64,000 nucleotides of DNA from Granulicella tundricola MP5ACTX9 (GTDB taxonomy: Bacteria; Acidobacteriota; Terriglobia; Terriglobales; Acidobacteriaceae), in the NCBI RefSeq assembly GCF_000178975.2, contig NC_015064.1:2232001-2296000 (forward strand), written 5' to 3'. Shown here piece by piece: positions 19,067 to 27,719 of the stretch (position 1 is the first letter of the stretch; every line of letters begins with the position of its first letter). A program made the position numbers and the translations under genes. The notes under the pieces were generated by a model. It searched no databases. It had not been told where the DNA came from and saw only the letters and a program-made list of their open reading frames with translations.

Positions 19067-19396
19067 CTAGGCGGCGGGTTGGGGGTTGGGGTAGTCGGTG
19101 GTGGCGGGGAGGGCGTAGGGGGCTTCCGGCAGGAGAACCCAGGCGGCGATGTAGAAGAGGAAGCCGATGCCCGAGGTGAGGAAAGTGAAGACGCAAAGCA
19201 GGATGCGGACCAGGCTGAGGTCCCAGCCGAAGTGCAGGGCGAAGCCGGAGCAGACGCCGGCGATCATGCGCGGGGAGCGGGGGCGAAGGATGCGGGGGCC
19301 GGTTGGGGCGAAGGACTGGGCGGCGAGGGCGGCTCCGCAGTTGGAGCAGAAGTTGGCTTGGGTCTGGATCTCTTTACCGCAGGTCGGGCAGTACAT
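19067..19396 (-). CDS. PspC-domain protein with N-terminal zinc ribbon
   Basis: 109 residues. Residues 1-24 are a zinc ribbon with two knuckles, CPTC and CSNC. Residues 38-95 are a PspC domain (RMIAGVCSGFALHFGWDLSLVRILLCVF) with two membrane-spanning helices. PspC proteins bind and signal at the inner membrane in envelope-stress responses; the zinc-ribbon fusion is a common variant in acidobacteria. No other psp gene is nearby. The tail is proline-rich and unconserved. Confidence 0.85.
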   Translation of the reverse strand: MYCPTCGKEIQTQANFCSNCGAALAAQSFAPTGPRILRPRSPRMIAGVCSGFALHFGWDLSLVRILLCVFTFLTSGIGFLFYIAAWVLLPEAPYALPATTDYPNPQPAA

Positions 19397-19471
19397 TGGG
19401 AGGCCTCCGATGGTGCTGGAGAAGGTACGCCGGGGCTGGCGTGAAAGTTCCGTTAGGTCAGTGGTTCGTGC

Positions 19472-19951
19472 TTAGGCTGCGGACGTGACGCGGTGGTACT
19501 CGAAAAACATGCTGGTACGCCAGCGGAGGATCATGCCGAAGGCCAGGATGAAGAAGAGGCCGGCGGTCTGCTGGAGGGACATGACTCGGTCCAGGTAGGT
19601 GTGGGCGAGGATGCGGATGATGCCGAGCGCGATCAGTACGGCGAAGAAGCTGTTGGAGCGGTGGACCATGACCGTGTCGCCCACGAGGGTGAGGCGGGAG
19701 GTCTTGATGAGGGGGTAGGCGAGGAGGATCGCGCCGAGCAGGAAGGACGCCGCGGCCCAGAGCCAGGGTACCCGGAAGGACGGGGCTATGAACATGCAGA
19801 AGCCAGTAGCCATGCCGAGCGGCGGAATGACGATCTTGCGGAGAGTGACGGCGGAGCGGCCCTCCTGGATGCGCCAGGCGAGGACTGCGAAGAAGCCGAG
19901 GATCGCGGCGGCGGCGGAGACCCCGGGAGTGAGCCAATGAGACGGAAGCAT
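19472..19951 (-). CDS. CcdC-like (DUF1453) membrane protein
   Basis: 159 residues with four to five predicted membrane helices: about 10-27, 38-58, 62-82, 102-118 and 128-145. The segment IVIPPLGMATGFCMFIAPSFRVPW matches the conserved loop of CcdC, a protein found with cytochrome c maturation genes in Bacillus but not essential for maturation. No cytochrome genes are nearby. The family call is by motif resemblance and the function is open. Confidence 0.65.
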   Translation of the reverse strand: MLPSHWLTPGVSAAAAILGFFAVLAWRIQEGRSAVTLRKIVIPPLGMATGFCMFIAPSFRVPWLWAAASFLLGAILLAYPLIKTSRLTLVGDTVMVHRSNSFFAVLIALGIIRILAHTYLDRVMSLQQTAGLFFILAFGMILRWRTSMFFEYHRVTSAA

Positions 19952-19978
19952 TGAGACGATCTTAGCTGAACGGCGGGG

Positions 19979-21292
19979 CTACTTGCCGGTGTACGGGGTT
20001 TTGATGAGCTTGCGTGCGGCATCGGCCTGGGATTGATCGCCTCCGGGGGCGGCGGCCTTCTGGTACTGCGCGACGGCGGCGTTGTGATCGTGCAGGAGGT
20101 CCAGCATCTGGCCGGCGTTGAGGTTGGCGCGCTTGCGAATCCAGTCGGATGCGTTGGGCTGGTTGGCGGCTTCCAGGTAGTGCTTGGCGGCGTCGGCGAT
20201 GTCGTTCTGGCCGCGCTCGGTGTCGGCGAGTCCGAACCAGGCCATCTGGAGGCGGGGGTCTGCGAAGTAGCCGGGCTTGTGGGCATCTGCCAGGACCTGC
20301 TTGTAGATGGCGATGGCTCCGGGGCCGTCGCCCTTGTCCTTGGTGAGGTTGGCCTCTTCCAGGCGGAAGAGGTAGTCGTGCGGGAACTGGGTGGCGAGGC
20401 CGTGCTGCATGGCGAGGGCCTCGGCGTAGCGGCCGTCGTGGCGGAGGAAGAGCGAGAGGGTGGTGCGGGATTCAACCTGGGTGACGACACCGTGCTCGGC
20501 TGAGATGTGCAGGAGTTCGAGGCCGTGCTCCTTGTTGCCGCCAACGCCTGCGATGCCGACCATCATGCGCACGAGGCGGGGCAGGCTGGCGACAGCGAAC
20601 TGCTGGATGCCGATAGCCATGTTGGCGTCGGCGTAGTCACGGTCGAGCTTGAGGGCGGCCTCGGAGTCGTTGCGTGCGGCGAGACCCTGCCGGGCGGCGG
20701 CGAAGAAGGAGTGGTCGGCAAGGGTGATGAAGGCGGCGTGGAGGCCGCGGGCGTAGCCTCGGGCGAAGAGCAGATTTTTGGCGTTGGGATCGTTGGGGTT
20801 GGCTTTGAGGCGCTGGTCGACCTGGTCCTGGACCTGGGCGAGGAGGGATTCGATGCGCTGGCGGGTGGGGTCGGGGACTTCGACCTTGCGCTGGGTGGTG
20901 AGGAAGGAGTCGTGGGCGTAGTAGGTCGTGTCCAGGAGGTCCTGATGGTAGAGCTCACGGAAGATAGTCACCATGAGGACATAGTCGGCGGCCATGGGGT
21001 TCTGGGGATTGGCCTTGAGGACCTGCTCGAAGCGGGAGAGGGCGCCGTCGTAGTCGAGGTTGTAGAAGTGGTTGTAGGCGTCGCGGACTACGGGGTCGAA
21101 GTTGAGGGGGTCGGTGTGGGGGTTGGGTGCCTGGGCCAGGGCTGTGGAGGCGAGAGCTGCGACGAGAGCGAGGGGGAGGAATCTTTGAAACAGTCTCAAG
21201 GCTTGTCCGGTTCGACGGGAGATAGGTGCGTCCTTGGTGAGATGCTCGGAGTGCGGTGTTTCGTTCCGGTTAGACTGCGGGGCTGGGGGCAT
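19979..21292 (-). CDS. Secreted TPR-repeat protein
   Basis: 437 residues from the ATG at 21292. An internal hydrophobic stretch near residues 35-53, ending STALAQA, looks like a signal peptide with a long basic n-region. TPR-type helical repeats follow, for example DPVVRDAYNHFYNLDYDGALSRFEQVLKA is the first visible unit and a C-terminal set runs through DAAKHYLEAANQ. These form protein-binding solenoids, probably periplasmic. No enzymatic motif is seen. An ATG 29 codons further upstream (21379) exists but would overlap the divergent neighbour. Confidence 0.75.
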   Translation of the reverse strand: MPPAPQSNRNETPHSEHLTKDAPISRRTGQALRLFQRFLPLALVAALASTALAQAPNPHTDPLNFDPVVRDAYNHFYNLDYDGALSRFEQVLKANPQNPMAADYVLMVTIFRELYHQDLLDTTYYAHDSFLTTQRKVEVPDPTRQRIESLLAQVQDQVDQRLKANPNDPNAKNLLFARGYARGLHAAFITLADHSFFAAARQGLAARNDSEAALKLDRDYADANMAIGIQQFAVASLPRLVRMMVGIAGVGGNKEHGLELLHISAEHGVVTQVESRTTLSLFLRHDGRYAEALAMQHGLATQFPHDYLFRLEEANLTKDKGDGPGAIAIYKQVLADAHKPGYFADPRLQMAWFGLADTERGQNDIADAAKHYLEAANQPNASDWIRKRANLNAGQMLDLLHDHNAAVAQYQKAAAPGGDQSQADAARKLIKTPYTGK

Positions 21293-21372
21293 GGTAGCTT
21301 GGCGGCAACACCCGTAACTATACGCCGCCAATCGGCCGTGCAGCCGATGGCGAGCATCGAGGGCCCAGAACG

Positions 21373-21789
21373 ATGACACGGAGCGAGTTACTGCTGCTGC
21401 TGCTTGGAAAAGCCAAGACGAATGGATTCGAGTTCAGGCGCTGGTATGTTCGAACACTGGGGCTGCCCTGGCAAAACTCAAAGCATGCGGTGGAGACGCT
21501 GGCGGAGGAGCGCAGGTACTATGCGCTGCTGTTTTCGCATGAGTTTGCGGAAAACTTCTGGAAGGCCGGGGAGAAGATGACCTTCCTGGTGGAGAACCAG
21601 AGCTTTCAGCGGCGGATGGCGGATGGGACGATCGGGATCGTCCACCGGAAGGCTTATACGCGGCGCACCGGGCGGCGGGATGCGTGGAAGTATCACCTGA
21701 AGGAGCTTGCGGTGGCGGAGGAGCCGCTGCGGTACATGCGGCGCTATCTGAGGGTGGAGGATGAGTTGGAAGAAGAGCCGGTCGTCTAG
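21373..21789 (+). CDS. Hypothetical protein, 138 residues
   Basis: Not recognised. A basic, arginine-rich protein without signal peptide or membrane segment, ending in an acidic tail (EDELEEEPVV). It is divergent from the TPR gene, 80 bp away. It overlaps the convergent DinB-like gene by 4 bases at the stop codons. Length, a clean ATG and the flanking gene boundaries support it as a real gene; nothing indicates its function. Confidence 0.6.
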   Translation: MTRSELLLLLLGKAKTNGFEFRRWYVRTLGLPWQNSKHAVETLAEERRYYALLFSHEFAENFWKAGEKMTFLVENQSFQRRMADGTIGIVHRKAYTRRTGRRDAWKYHLKELAVAEEPLRYMRRYLRVEDELEEEPVV

Positions 21790-22313
21790 AAGGCGTGATC
21801 CCTGCGGATTCGCTGGATCTGCTTGATGTGATGCAGGCCGTGGACGAGATGGAAGTGCCGCCACTGCTGCATGGACATGGGGCCGAGCATGCCGTGGGAG
21901 AGAGCGCGCCGGTCTCCGAAGAGGGCGGCGGCCTGGGTGCAGAGCTGACCGAGACGGGTGAGTTCAGCCTGGACGCGGCCTGCGAGTTCTTCTCCGCTGC
22001 GGAGGCTGGTAAGACGTGGAGGGGTAACGGGCGCGGGGGCCTTGTGACCGGATGGGAAATGTTCGATACGGACGACGACGAGTTGTGCGATGCGATGCTT
22101 GAGGGTACGGCTGGCTCGAGTGGGGGTGCCTTTGCGAATGCGATCTTCAAGCGAGGCCGAGGTCAGGCGGTAGGTAAGCAGGAGGTGTTCAACGATCTGC
22201 TGGATGTTCCACTTCTCCGGCCGGTGGACTGGGGCGGCCTGGGTCTGGTTCCTCTCCAGGCCTTGCAGTGCGGCGTTCACCGCGGAGACCAGAGTGGTCA
22301 AGTCATCGTTCAT
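21786..22313 (-). CDS. DinB/DUF1569-like protein
   Basis: 175 residues of predicted four-helix-bundle type. The histidines in KWNIQQIVEHLLLTYRLT and in the C-terminal HFHLVHGLHHIKQI resemble the metal-binding triad of the DinB/YfiT superfamily, whose members include thiol-dependent transferases. The exact substrate is unknown. It is convergent with the preceding hypothetical gene and stands apart from the next gene by about 80 bp. Confidence 0.7.
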   Translation of the reverse strand: MNDDLTTLVSAVNAALQGLERNQTQAAPVHRPEKWNIQQIVEHLLLTYRLTSASLEDRIRKGTPTRASRTLKHRIAQLVVVRIEHFPSGHKAPAPVTPPRLTSLRSGEELAGRVQAELTRLGQLCTQAAALFGDRRALSHGMLGPMSMQQWRHFHLVHGLHHIKQIQRIRRDHAF

Positions 22314-22390
22314 AGAACTAACCTAAATGCGCGGAGGACATGGAGATAGGCCTGTTCGTCCTGTAGGGCTGCTTTTCTGGGGCAGGTACT

Positions 22391-23203
22391 TCAGTGCGTG
22401 CCTTTGAGTGCCTTCTCGGCATCCTTGGCGTGGTCTCCGCCAGGATCAAGCTTGAGGTAGGTCTGGAACTCGGCTGAAGCTTGTTCCTGATTCTTCATGT
22501 TCTGCGCGGCAAGGGCGAGCGCGTAGTGCGCCTCTGGATCGTCCGGGAAGAGGCGGACGGCGTCCTTAGCGCGGTTAAGCGAGGCGAGATAGTTGCCGGT
22601 GGTGAAGTAGTAGTGGGCGACCTCAAGGTCCTTTGCTTCCCTTTCGTTGACGTCTTCCACCTTGGGAAGGTGACGGCGCTGGGCCTTGGTGGTGCCGGTT
22701 GAGCCTTCGTCCTTGAGGGGCGGGTTGTCGGGGTTCGAGTCTGAACTGGACGAGGATGACGATGAGCTTGAAGACGAGGAGCTGGACGAGCTCGAGGAGG
22801 GGTTTGCGTAGGCAGGGTCGTCGCCCGGGAATGGAAAGCTGGAGGAGCCGGGGGCGGCGGCAGGCTTGGCGGCATCCGGTACGGACGGTGGTGAGGCAGG
22901 CGTCTGGGCTGGCTTGGCAGGGGCTGGCGGGATGGGCGCGGAGTAGTCGGTGGTCTGGCTGGGGAGCGGGAGGCTTGGGGTGTCATCCGACTCACCCGGG
23001 AAGGCGAGGCCGCTGGGGGGTGCAGGTTTGGCGGCGGGGGCCGGGACGTCGCACGGCTGTTTCTTGGTGGGGACGCAGGGGGCGTTGGTGAGGGGAGGCG
23101 GAGGCGGGGTATAGGCCTGGGCATGGAGCGCGGGTGCGACGGAGGCCAGCAGGAGCAGGGCGAGCGCGGGTTTCGAGAAGGACTTCAGGTCGGTCAGGTT
23201 CAA
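22391..23203 (-). CDS. Secreted protein with poly-serine linker and TPR domain
   Basis: 270 residues from a TTG at 23203, chosen because it follows a GAGG Shine-Dalgarno and gives a compact signal peptide (hydrophobic 11-25, cleavage near LHAQA). A GTG 17 codons further up is possible. Residues about 30-150 are proline/alanine-rich. Next comes an uninterrupted run of about 20 serines, then a C-terminal TPR pair (DLEVAHYYFTTGNYLASLNRAKDAVRLF and the following repeat). This looks like an envelope protein that projects a TPR module on a flexible stalk. The serine run is encoded by mixed serine codons. Confidence 0.75.
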   Translation of the reverse strand: MNLTDLKSFSKPALALLLLASVAPALHAQAYTPPPPPLTNAPCVPTKKQPCDVPAPAAKPAPPSGLAFPGESDDTPSLPLPSQTTDYSAPIPPAPAKPAQTPASPPSVPDAAKPAAAPGSSSFPFPGDDPAYANPSSSSSSSSSSSSSSSSSSSDSNPDNPPLKDEGSTGTTKAQRRHLPKVEDVNEREAKDLEVAHYYFTTGNYLASLNRAKDAVRLFPDDPEAHYALALAAQNMKNQEQASAEFQTYLKLDPGGDHAKDAEKALKGTH

Positions 23204-23328
23204 GGCTGCCTCGGGGTCAGGCGCACAGCAGGCGCGGGTTGGTGTAGTCTGCACGGACTGGTGCTGTTCATTGGACGCTTTTTGTTTGCAATTGGCTACC
23301 GGTAAACGTTGAAGGAGAACAAGTAAAG

Positions 23329-23772
23329 ATGATGCCAGGGCTGGTGGTTCGGTCGTCCGAGATTCATGCCGCAGGTTGCTACACGACGAAGGCGATCCGC
23401 AAAGGGCGGCGCGTGTGCGAGTATACGGGGCCGAGGATGACCAAAGAGGTCGCAGATGAGCGCTACGCGGACCGTTTTGTGACGTACCTGTTCGGATATG
23501 GCACCAAGGAGATGGTGATCGACGGGTTTGGCACGGCGATGTTCATGAACCACTGCTGCAACCCGAACTGCGAGACCGAAGAGGAGGACGAACGGATCTT
23601 CGTGGTGGCGCTGCGCGATATCGCGGCGGGCGAGGAGCTGACGTATGAGTACAACCTGTACGACTCGGATGAGGCTACGCAGGATTGCTACTGCGGGGCG
23701 GAAAACTGCCGGGGGACGATGTTTTCCGTGGCGGAGATGGAGCGGCGGGCTGGGCTGAAGAAGAAGGCTTAG
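23329..23772 (+). CDS. SET-domain protein-lysine methyltransferase-like protein
   Basis: 147 residues made up almost entirely of a SET domain. It has the N-terminal GCYTTKAIRKGRRVCEYTGP, the pseudoknot motifs FMNHCCNPNC and ELTYEYN, and a post-SET style cysteine cluster CYCGAENCRGTM. In the family these bind S-adenosylmethionine and methylate protein lysines; the NHCCNPNC and post-SET cysteines would bind zinc. Bacterial copies are usually considered to be acquired from eukaryotes, and some modify ribosomal or nucleoid proteins. Substrate is unknown here. It is preceded by a gaaggag Shine-Dalgarno. The ATG one codon downstream is an equal choice. Confidence 0.88.
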   Translation: MMPGLVVRSSEIHAAGCYTTKAIRKGRRVCEYTGPRMTKEVADERYADRFVTYLFGYGTKEMVIDGFGTAMFMNHCCNPNCETEEEDERIFVVALRDIAAGEELTYEYNLYDSDEATQDCYCGAENCRGTMFSVAEMERRAGLKKKA

Positions 23773-23792
23773 AATTAAGGGAGAGGTTCGCC

Positions 23793-24068
23793 ATGGCATC
23801 CACCGTACAGATTGGAATCCATCTTCCAGTTCAGAGACAGACGGATCAGTTCGACTGGCATGGCTGTAAAGCCGTCCAGTTCGACCCGGAAAAATTGGGT
23901 GGGCGAGCGACCGTGGGTACTACTCGAATGGATGCCGACGGTATCTTCCTCAACTTTGAGGATGGCCTGTCGATTGATGAGCTTCATCATCACTTCGATT
24001 CCGACAAGGAAGCGATACGCGAGATCCTCGAGTTCGCCAAGTCTCGGGGCTACAAGGCCGAGTATTGA
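23793..24068 (+). CDS. DUF433-family antitoxin-like protein
   Basis: 91 residues. The C-terminal half, RATVGTTRMDADGIFLNFEDGLSIDELHHHFD, fits the DUF433 domain, a small winged/HTH module. It is the upstream partner in two-gene modules with DUF5615 PIN-like proteins and is thought to act as antitoxin. Here its TGA stop overlaps the TTG start of the DUF5615 gene, the arrangement expected for a coupled pair. It begins 20 bp after the SET-domain gene with a gggagagg Shine-Dalgarno. Confidence 0.75.
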   Translation: MASTVQIGIHLPVQRQTDQFDWHGCKAVQFDPEKLGGRATVGTTRMDADGIFLNFEDGLSIDELHHHFDSDKEAIREILEFAKSRGYKAEY

Positions 24069-24406
24069 AGGTCTTGCTCGATAACAACATGACCAAGGAG
24101 CTGAAGCGCGGACTCCTGGATCATGAGGTTGCGACGGCCTACGAGATGGGCTGGGCGGACCTGAAGAACGGCGATCTGCTCCGCACTGCCCAGGCAGCGT
24201 CTTTTGAAGTAATGATCAGTGCCGATACGAATATCTTCTATCAACAAAACAATGCAAAGAGAATCATCTCGTTGCTGATCCTGGATACAAATCGGTGGCG
24301 TTTTATCCGGCCCCGGATGGCCGTCATCCACGACGCGTTTAGCCGTGCCACGCGTGGAAGCTACGAAAGCATGAATCTCCTTCCGGTCTCGGCTCGGAAG
24401 CGGTGA
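24065..24406 (+). CDS. DUF5615 PIN-like toxin-like protein
   Basis: 113 residues, starting at TTG inside the DUF433 stop (TTGA). The start MKVLLDNNMTKELKRGLLDHEVATAYEMGW and the later ISADTN are the acidic landmarks of the DUF5615/Mut7-C PIN-like fold, which in related proteins is a metal-dependent RNase. In this copy the first motif reads LLDNN with a second Asn where an acidic residue is common; activity is therefore not assured. It pairs with the DUF433 gene as a putative toxin-antitoxin module. Confidence 0.75.
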   Translation: MKVLLDNNMTKELKRGLLDHEVATAYEMGWADLKNGDLLRTAQAASFEVMISADTNIFYQQNNAKRIISLLILDTNRWRFIRPRMAVIHDAFSRATRGSYESMNLLPVSARKR

Positions 24407-24456
24407 ACAAGCCGGGGCACGCCAGCGGTAGAATGGGTTGAGAGCGTTTCTTCCGT

Positions 24457-26499
24457 ATGGGTTATCAGGTTTTAGCGAGAAAATATCGGCCGCAGCGGTT
24501 TGCGGATGTTGCGGGGCAGGACCATGTGACGGTCACGCTGATGAACGCGTTGACCCAGAACCGCATTGCGCATGGATATATCTTCAGTGGGCATCGGGGC
24601 ATCGGCAAGACGACCATCGCGCGTATTCTGGCGTGTGCGTTGAACTGCCGTAATGCGATTGGCAGTGCGGTGCGCCCCACTCCCGAGCCATGCGAGGTGT
24701 GCGAGAGCTGCGTGGAGATTCGCGCGGGCAACTCGGTGGACGTGATCGAGATCGACGCGGCGACCAACCGTGGTATCGACGAGATCCGCGAGCTGCGCGA
24801 TGCGGCCCGGTATAGGCCCTCACGCGACCGCTTCAAGATCTACATCCTGGACGAGGCCCACCAGATCACCGACGCGGCCTTCAACGCGCTGCTGAAGACC
24901 CTGGAGGAGCCGCCGGACCACATCGTCTTCATGATGGCGACCACGCAGCCCGAGGATATTCCGCAGACGGTGCGCTCACGCTGCCAGCACTTCAGCTTTC
25001 ATGCGGTGAAGCTGGTGGATATCCTTAGCGAGCTGCGCGGCATTGCCGAGCATGAGGGCGTGGACGCGGACGAAGGTGCGCTGAGCCTGCTGGCCGAGGC
25101 CGGCGACGGCTCCATGCGCGATGCGTTGAGCATCATGGACCAGGCGATTGCGAGTGCGCCAATGATCGACGGCAAGGCTCGTCTGGACGCGGGGCAGATC
25201 CGCGAGCTGATGGGCTCGGTGCCGAACGCGGTGTTTGAGCGGATCATGCAGGCGGTGGACCAGAATCGCTCGGCTGAGGTGATGACGGTTGCGAACGAGT
25301 TGCTGGATGCAGGGAACTCTCCCGCCCAGCTTGCGCGGCAGGCGGTGCGGTATCTGCGGAGTTGCGTGATTGCGAAGATCACAGGGCTGACGGCGGATGG
25401 GGATTCGAGTACGGAGCTGCTGCAGATCTCAGCCGATGAACAGAGGCGTGCGGCTCGGACTGCGGCGCTGTTCTCTGAGGAAGAGCTGACGCGGTTTTTG
25501 CAGGTGATGCTGCGGACCTTCGACGAGCTTGGCTACCGGCAGGAGCAGCGCTTCCACTTTGAGCTGGGGCTGCTGAAGCTGGTGCATCTACGTCGTCTGC
25601 TGCCGGTGGAAGAGGTGTTGAGCTCGTTGAGCGGTGCGGGACCAAGGCCGGGTGCGCGTGCGGTGAGCGCTCCGGCTGCAACGGCTGCGTTGCCTGCTCC
25701 GGCTGCTGCGGCAAGGCCGGTGGTGAGTGAGCCGGTGAAGCCTGCGTTCTCTCCGTTTGAGAAGGACTCGCAGAAGCGGCGGTATGACGGGGTTGCGGCT
25801 GGGCCGGCTGCGGTGGTTGCGGCTCCTGTTGTTCCGCCTCCGGTTGTTTCAGCGCCGCCTGTAGTCTCGCCTCCTCCTGTTGTGACGCCTGCACCGGCCG
25901 TTGAGCCTGTTGTGGTGGCTGTTGCAAGTCCGCCGGTTGCGGTGGAGGAGCCCCTGAAGGTATCCGAGCCTGTACCGGTTCCGGCTGCTGTGCCCGTGCC
26001 TGGCCCTCTTGCTCTCGAAGTCCCTAGCGATGAAGAAGAGCGCGTCGAGGCTGAGCCGGATGTGGCGATTCCCTCCCCGGTCTTTGAACCTGTCGCCGCA
26101 GCCGTCACCTCTGGTGAGGCGGCTGCGATGCAGCGTCCAGTGGTGGAGGCGTTGAGTGCGGCGGGTCAGGGTTCGGCTTCGGACGCTATGAACGACTCGG
26201 TATGGACGCTGGCGGACGGCGAGCTTCGGGTGCAGACGGATGTCTCGAAGACGATGCTGCCCGTGATCATGAATCCCGAGGCTGAGAAGATCGCCAAGGC
26301 TGCGTTGCGCGAGGTGGGGCATGGGGCGTTGAAGCTGGTGCTGCTGGCCAGGGCTGGCGGTAAGGCGGCTGCGGAGAAGAAGCCGAGGACTGCGAAGTCA
26401 GGATCTGCCGAGGCGAAGGCTGCGCAGCATCCAATGGTGGTCGAGGCAAAGCGGCTGTTCGAGGCTGAGATCCAGACCGTGATCGACCTGAGCGAATAG
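24457..26499 (+). CDS. dnaX: DNA polymerase III subunits gamma/tau
   Basis: 680-residue clamp-loader ATPase. The Walker A loop is GHRGIGKT (45-52; the usual GTRGVGKT with His for Thr), a four-cysteine zinc module includes CEVCESC, the DEAH Walker B is near 129, and the arginine-finger region TVRSRCQHFSF is present. Residues about 380-560 are a long proline/valine/alanine-rich linker. A C-terminal domain then resembles the polymerase-binding tau end. No A-rich slippery site is seen, so gamma, if made, would arise by another route than the E. coli frameshift. It heads a dnaX-ybaB-recR cluster, as in many bacteria. Confidence 0.96.
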   Translation: MGYQVLARKYRPQRFADVAGQDHVTVTLMNALTQNRIAHGYIFSGHRGIGKTTIARILACALNCRNAIGSAVRPTPEPCEVCESCVEIRAGNSVDVIEIDAATNRGIDEIRELRDAARYRPSRDRFKIYILDEAHQITDAAFNALLKTLEEPPDHIVFMMATTQPEDIPQTVRSRCQHFSFHAVKLVDILSELRGIAEHEGVDADEGALSLLAEAGDGSMRDALSIMDQAIASAPMIDGKARLDAGQIRELMGSVPNAVFERIMQAVDQNRSAEVMTVANELLDAGNSPAQLARQAVRYLRSCVIAKITGLTADGDSSTELLQISADEQRRAARTAALFSEEELTRFLQVMLRTFDELGYRQEQRFHFELGLLKLVHLRRLLPVEEVLSSLSGAGPRPGARAVSAPAATAALPAPAAAARPVVSEPVKPAFSPFEKDSQKRRYDGVAAGPAAVVAAPVVPPPVVSAPPVVSPPPVVTPAPAVEPVVVAVASPPVAVEEPLKVSEPVPVPAAVPVPGPLALEVPSDEEERVEAEPDVAIPSPVFEPVAAAVTSGEAAAMQRPVVEALSAAGQGSASDAMNDSVWTLADGELRVQTDVSKTMLPVIMNPEAEKIAKAALREVGHGALKLVLLARAGGKAAAEKKPRTAKSGSAEAKAAQHPMVVEAKRLFEAEIQTVIDLSE

Positions 26500-26506
26500 A
26501 GGACAT

Positions 26507-26833
26507 ATGGATTTTTCCGATCTGGGCAAGATGAAGGACATGCTGGCGCAGGCCGGCGCGATGCAGGAGCAGATGGAGCAGAAGCTCTCTGAGACGGTGG
26601 TGGAAGCGGAGTCCGGCGGCGGCGTGGTGAAGGTGCGGATGAACGGCCGCAAGGAGTTGCTGCGGTTGCGGATCGATCCGGCTGCGATGGGCTCGACGGC
26701 TGCAGATCTGGAGCTGCTCGAAGACCTGATTACGGCTGCGATCAACGAGGCTGGGCGGCGCGCGGATGAGGCAATGAAATCGAGCGTGGGTGGCATGATG
26801 GGCGGGCTCGGCCTGCCAGGATTGGGTTCGTGA
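26507..26833 (+). CDS. ybaB: YbaB/EbfC nucleoid-associated protein
   Basis: 108 residues, the usual size. The family's dimeric DNA-binding core reads ETVVEAESGGGVVKVRMNGRKELLRLRIDPAA, and the C-terminus is glycine/methionine-rich. It lies 7 bp after dnaX and overlaps recR by 4 bases (GTGA), the conserved dnaX-ybaB-recR order. It binds DNA and helps shape the nucleoid; a role in recombinational repair together with RecR is suggested by the neighbourhood only. Confidence 0.94.
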   Translation: MDFSDLGKMKDMLAQAGAMQEQMEQKLSETVVEAESGGGVVKVRMNGRKELLRLRIDPAAMGSTAADLELLEDLITAAINEAGRRADEAMKSSVGGMMGGLGLPGLGS

Positions 26834-27432
26834 CGCAACGCTTTGCAGAGCCGATGGCGAGGCTGATCGACGAGCTGCGTAAGCTGCCTGGGATTGGGAC
26901 GAAGACGGCGCAGCGGCTGGCGTTTCATGTGCTGCGTTCGCCGGGCGAGGATGCGGATGCGCTGGCCGATGCCATACGTGAGATTAAGAAGCATCTGCGG
27001 CTCTGCTCGGTGTGCAACAACATTACAGACGTCGATCCATGCCACTACTGCTCGAATCCGGTGCGGAGTCATCGGCTCATTTGCGTAGTGGAGGAGCCGA
27101 CGAACATCGCCACGGTAGAGCGGACGCGGAGCTACAACGGCGTCTACCATGTGCTGCATGGCACGCTCTCGCCCATCGGCGGGGTCGGGCCGGAGCAGCT
27201 ACGGATTCGGAATCTGCTGACCCGGCTGGAGGATGTGGACGAGGTGATCCTGGCCACGTCGCCTACGATTGAAGGCGAGGCGACCGCAGGGTATATCGCA
27301 GGGGAGCTGCGGCGGGTAAAGAGCGGGGTGAAGGTGACGCGGATCGCTACGGGCGTGCCGGCCGGGAGCGATATCGAGTACGCGGATGAGGTGACGATGA
27401 CTCGGGCGATGGAAGGTCGGCGGGAGTTTTAG
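26830..27432 (+). CDS. recR: Recombination protein RecR
   Basis: 200 residues, the standard length. It has an N-terminal helix-hairpin-helix (LRKLPGIGTKTAQRLAFHVL), the four-cysteine zinc finger CSVCNNITDVDPCHYC, a Toprim domain starting ICVVEEPTNI, and a C-terminal Walker-like region. RecR loads RecA at gaps together with RecO. The start is GTG, overlapping the ybaB stop. It is followed 20 bp later by a toxin-antitoxin-like pair on the same strand, which may read through from this operon. Confidence 0.97.
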   Translation: MTQRFAEPMARLIDELRKLPGIGTKTAQRLAFHVLRSPGEDADALADAIREIKKHLRLCSVCNNITDVDPCHYCSNPVRSHRLICVVEEPTNIATVERTRSYNGVYHVLHGTLSPIGGVGPEQLRIRNLLTRLEDVDEVILATSPTIEGEATAGYIAGELRRVKSGVKVTRIATGVPAGSDIEYADEVTMTRAMEGRREF

Positions 27433-27452
27433 GGTGGGTGTAGAGTATTGGC

Positions 27453-27719
27453 ATGACGATTACGGTCGAGTTGCCGGATGATCTAGCGAGTTACGCAGAC
27501 TCTGGCCGTAAGGCGCTTGAGGCGTTGGCTATTGAAGGATATCGAACGGGTAAGCTGACGCAAAGACAAGCTGCCGCGATGCTCGGCCTCTACTGGCTCG
27601 ATTTTGAAGGCCTGCTGAAAGAACGGGGCATCATGGAAGGCGCATATGACGTTGAGGCCTTTCTCAGCGACATTAGAACCATGGATGAGCTTCGAGCGGC
27701 TGGGATGCTCGGAGAGTGA
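27453..27719 (+). CDS. UPF0175-family antitoxin-like protein
   Basis: 88 residues with MTITVELPDDLA at the N-terminus and the helix-turn-helix core RTGKLTQRQAAAMLGLYWLDFEGLLKERGI. UPF0175 proteins accompany DUF3368 PIN-like genes and are presumed antitoxins. Its TGA overlaps the GTG of the next gene by 4 bases. It follows recR closely with no visible terminator between. Confidence 0.82.
   Translation: MTITVELPDDLASYADSGRKALEALAIEGYRTGKLTQRQAAAMLGLYWLDFEGLLKERGIMEGAYDVEAFLSDIRTMDELRAAGMLGE

Noticed and set aside
24457..26499. Programmed frameshift site in dnaX as in E. coli
   Set aside because: No A-AAA-AAG-type slippery heptamer with a following hairpin was found; the linker region is Pro/Val-coding and GC-rich.
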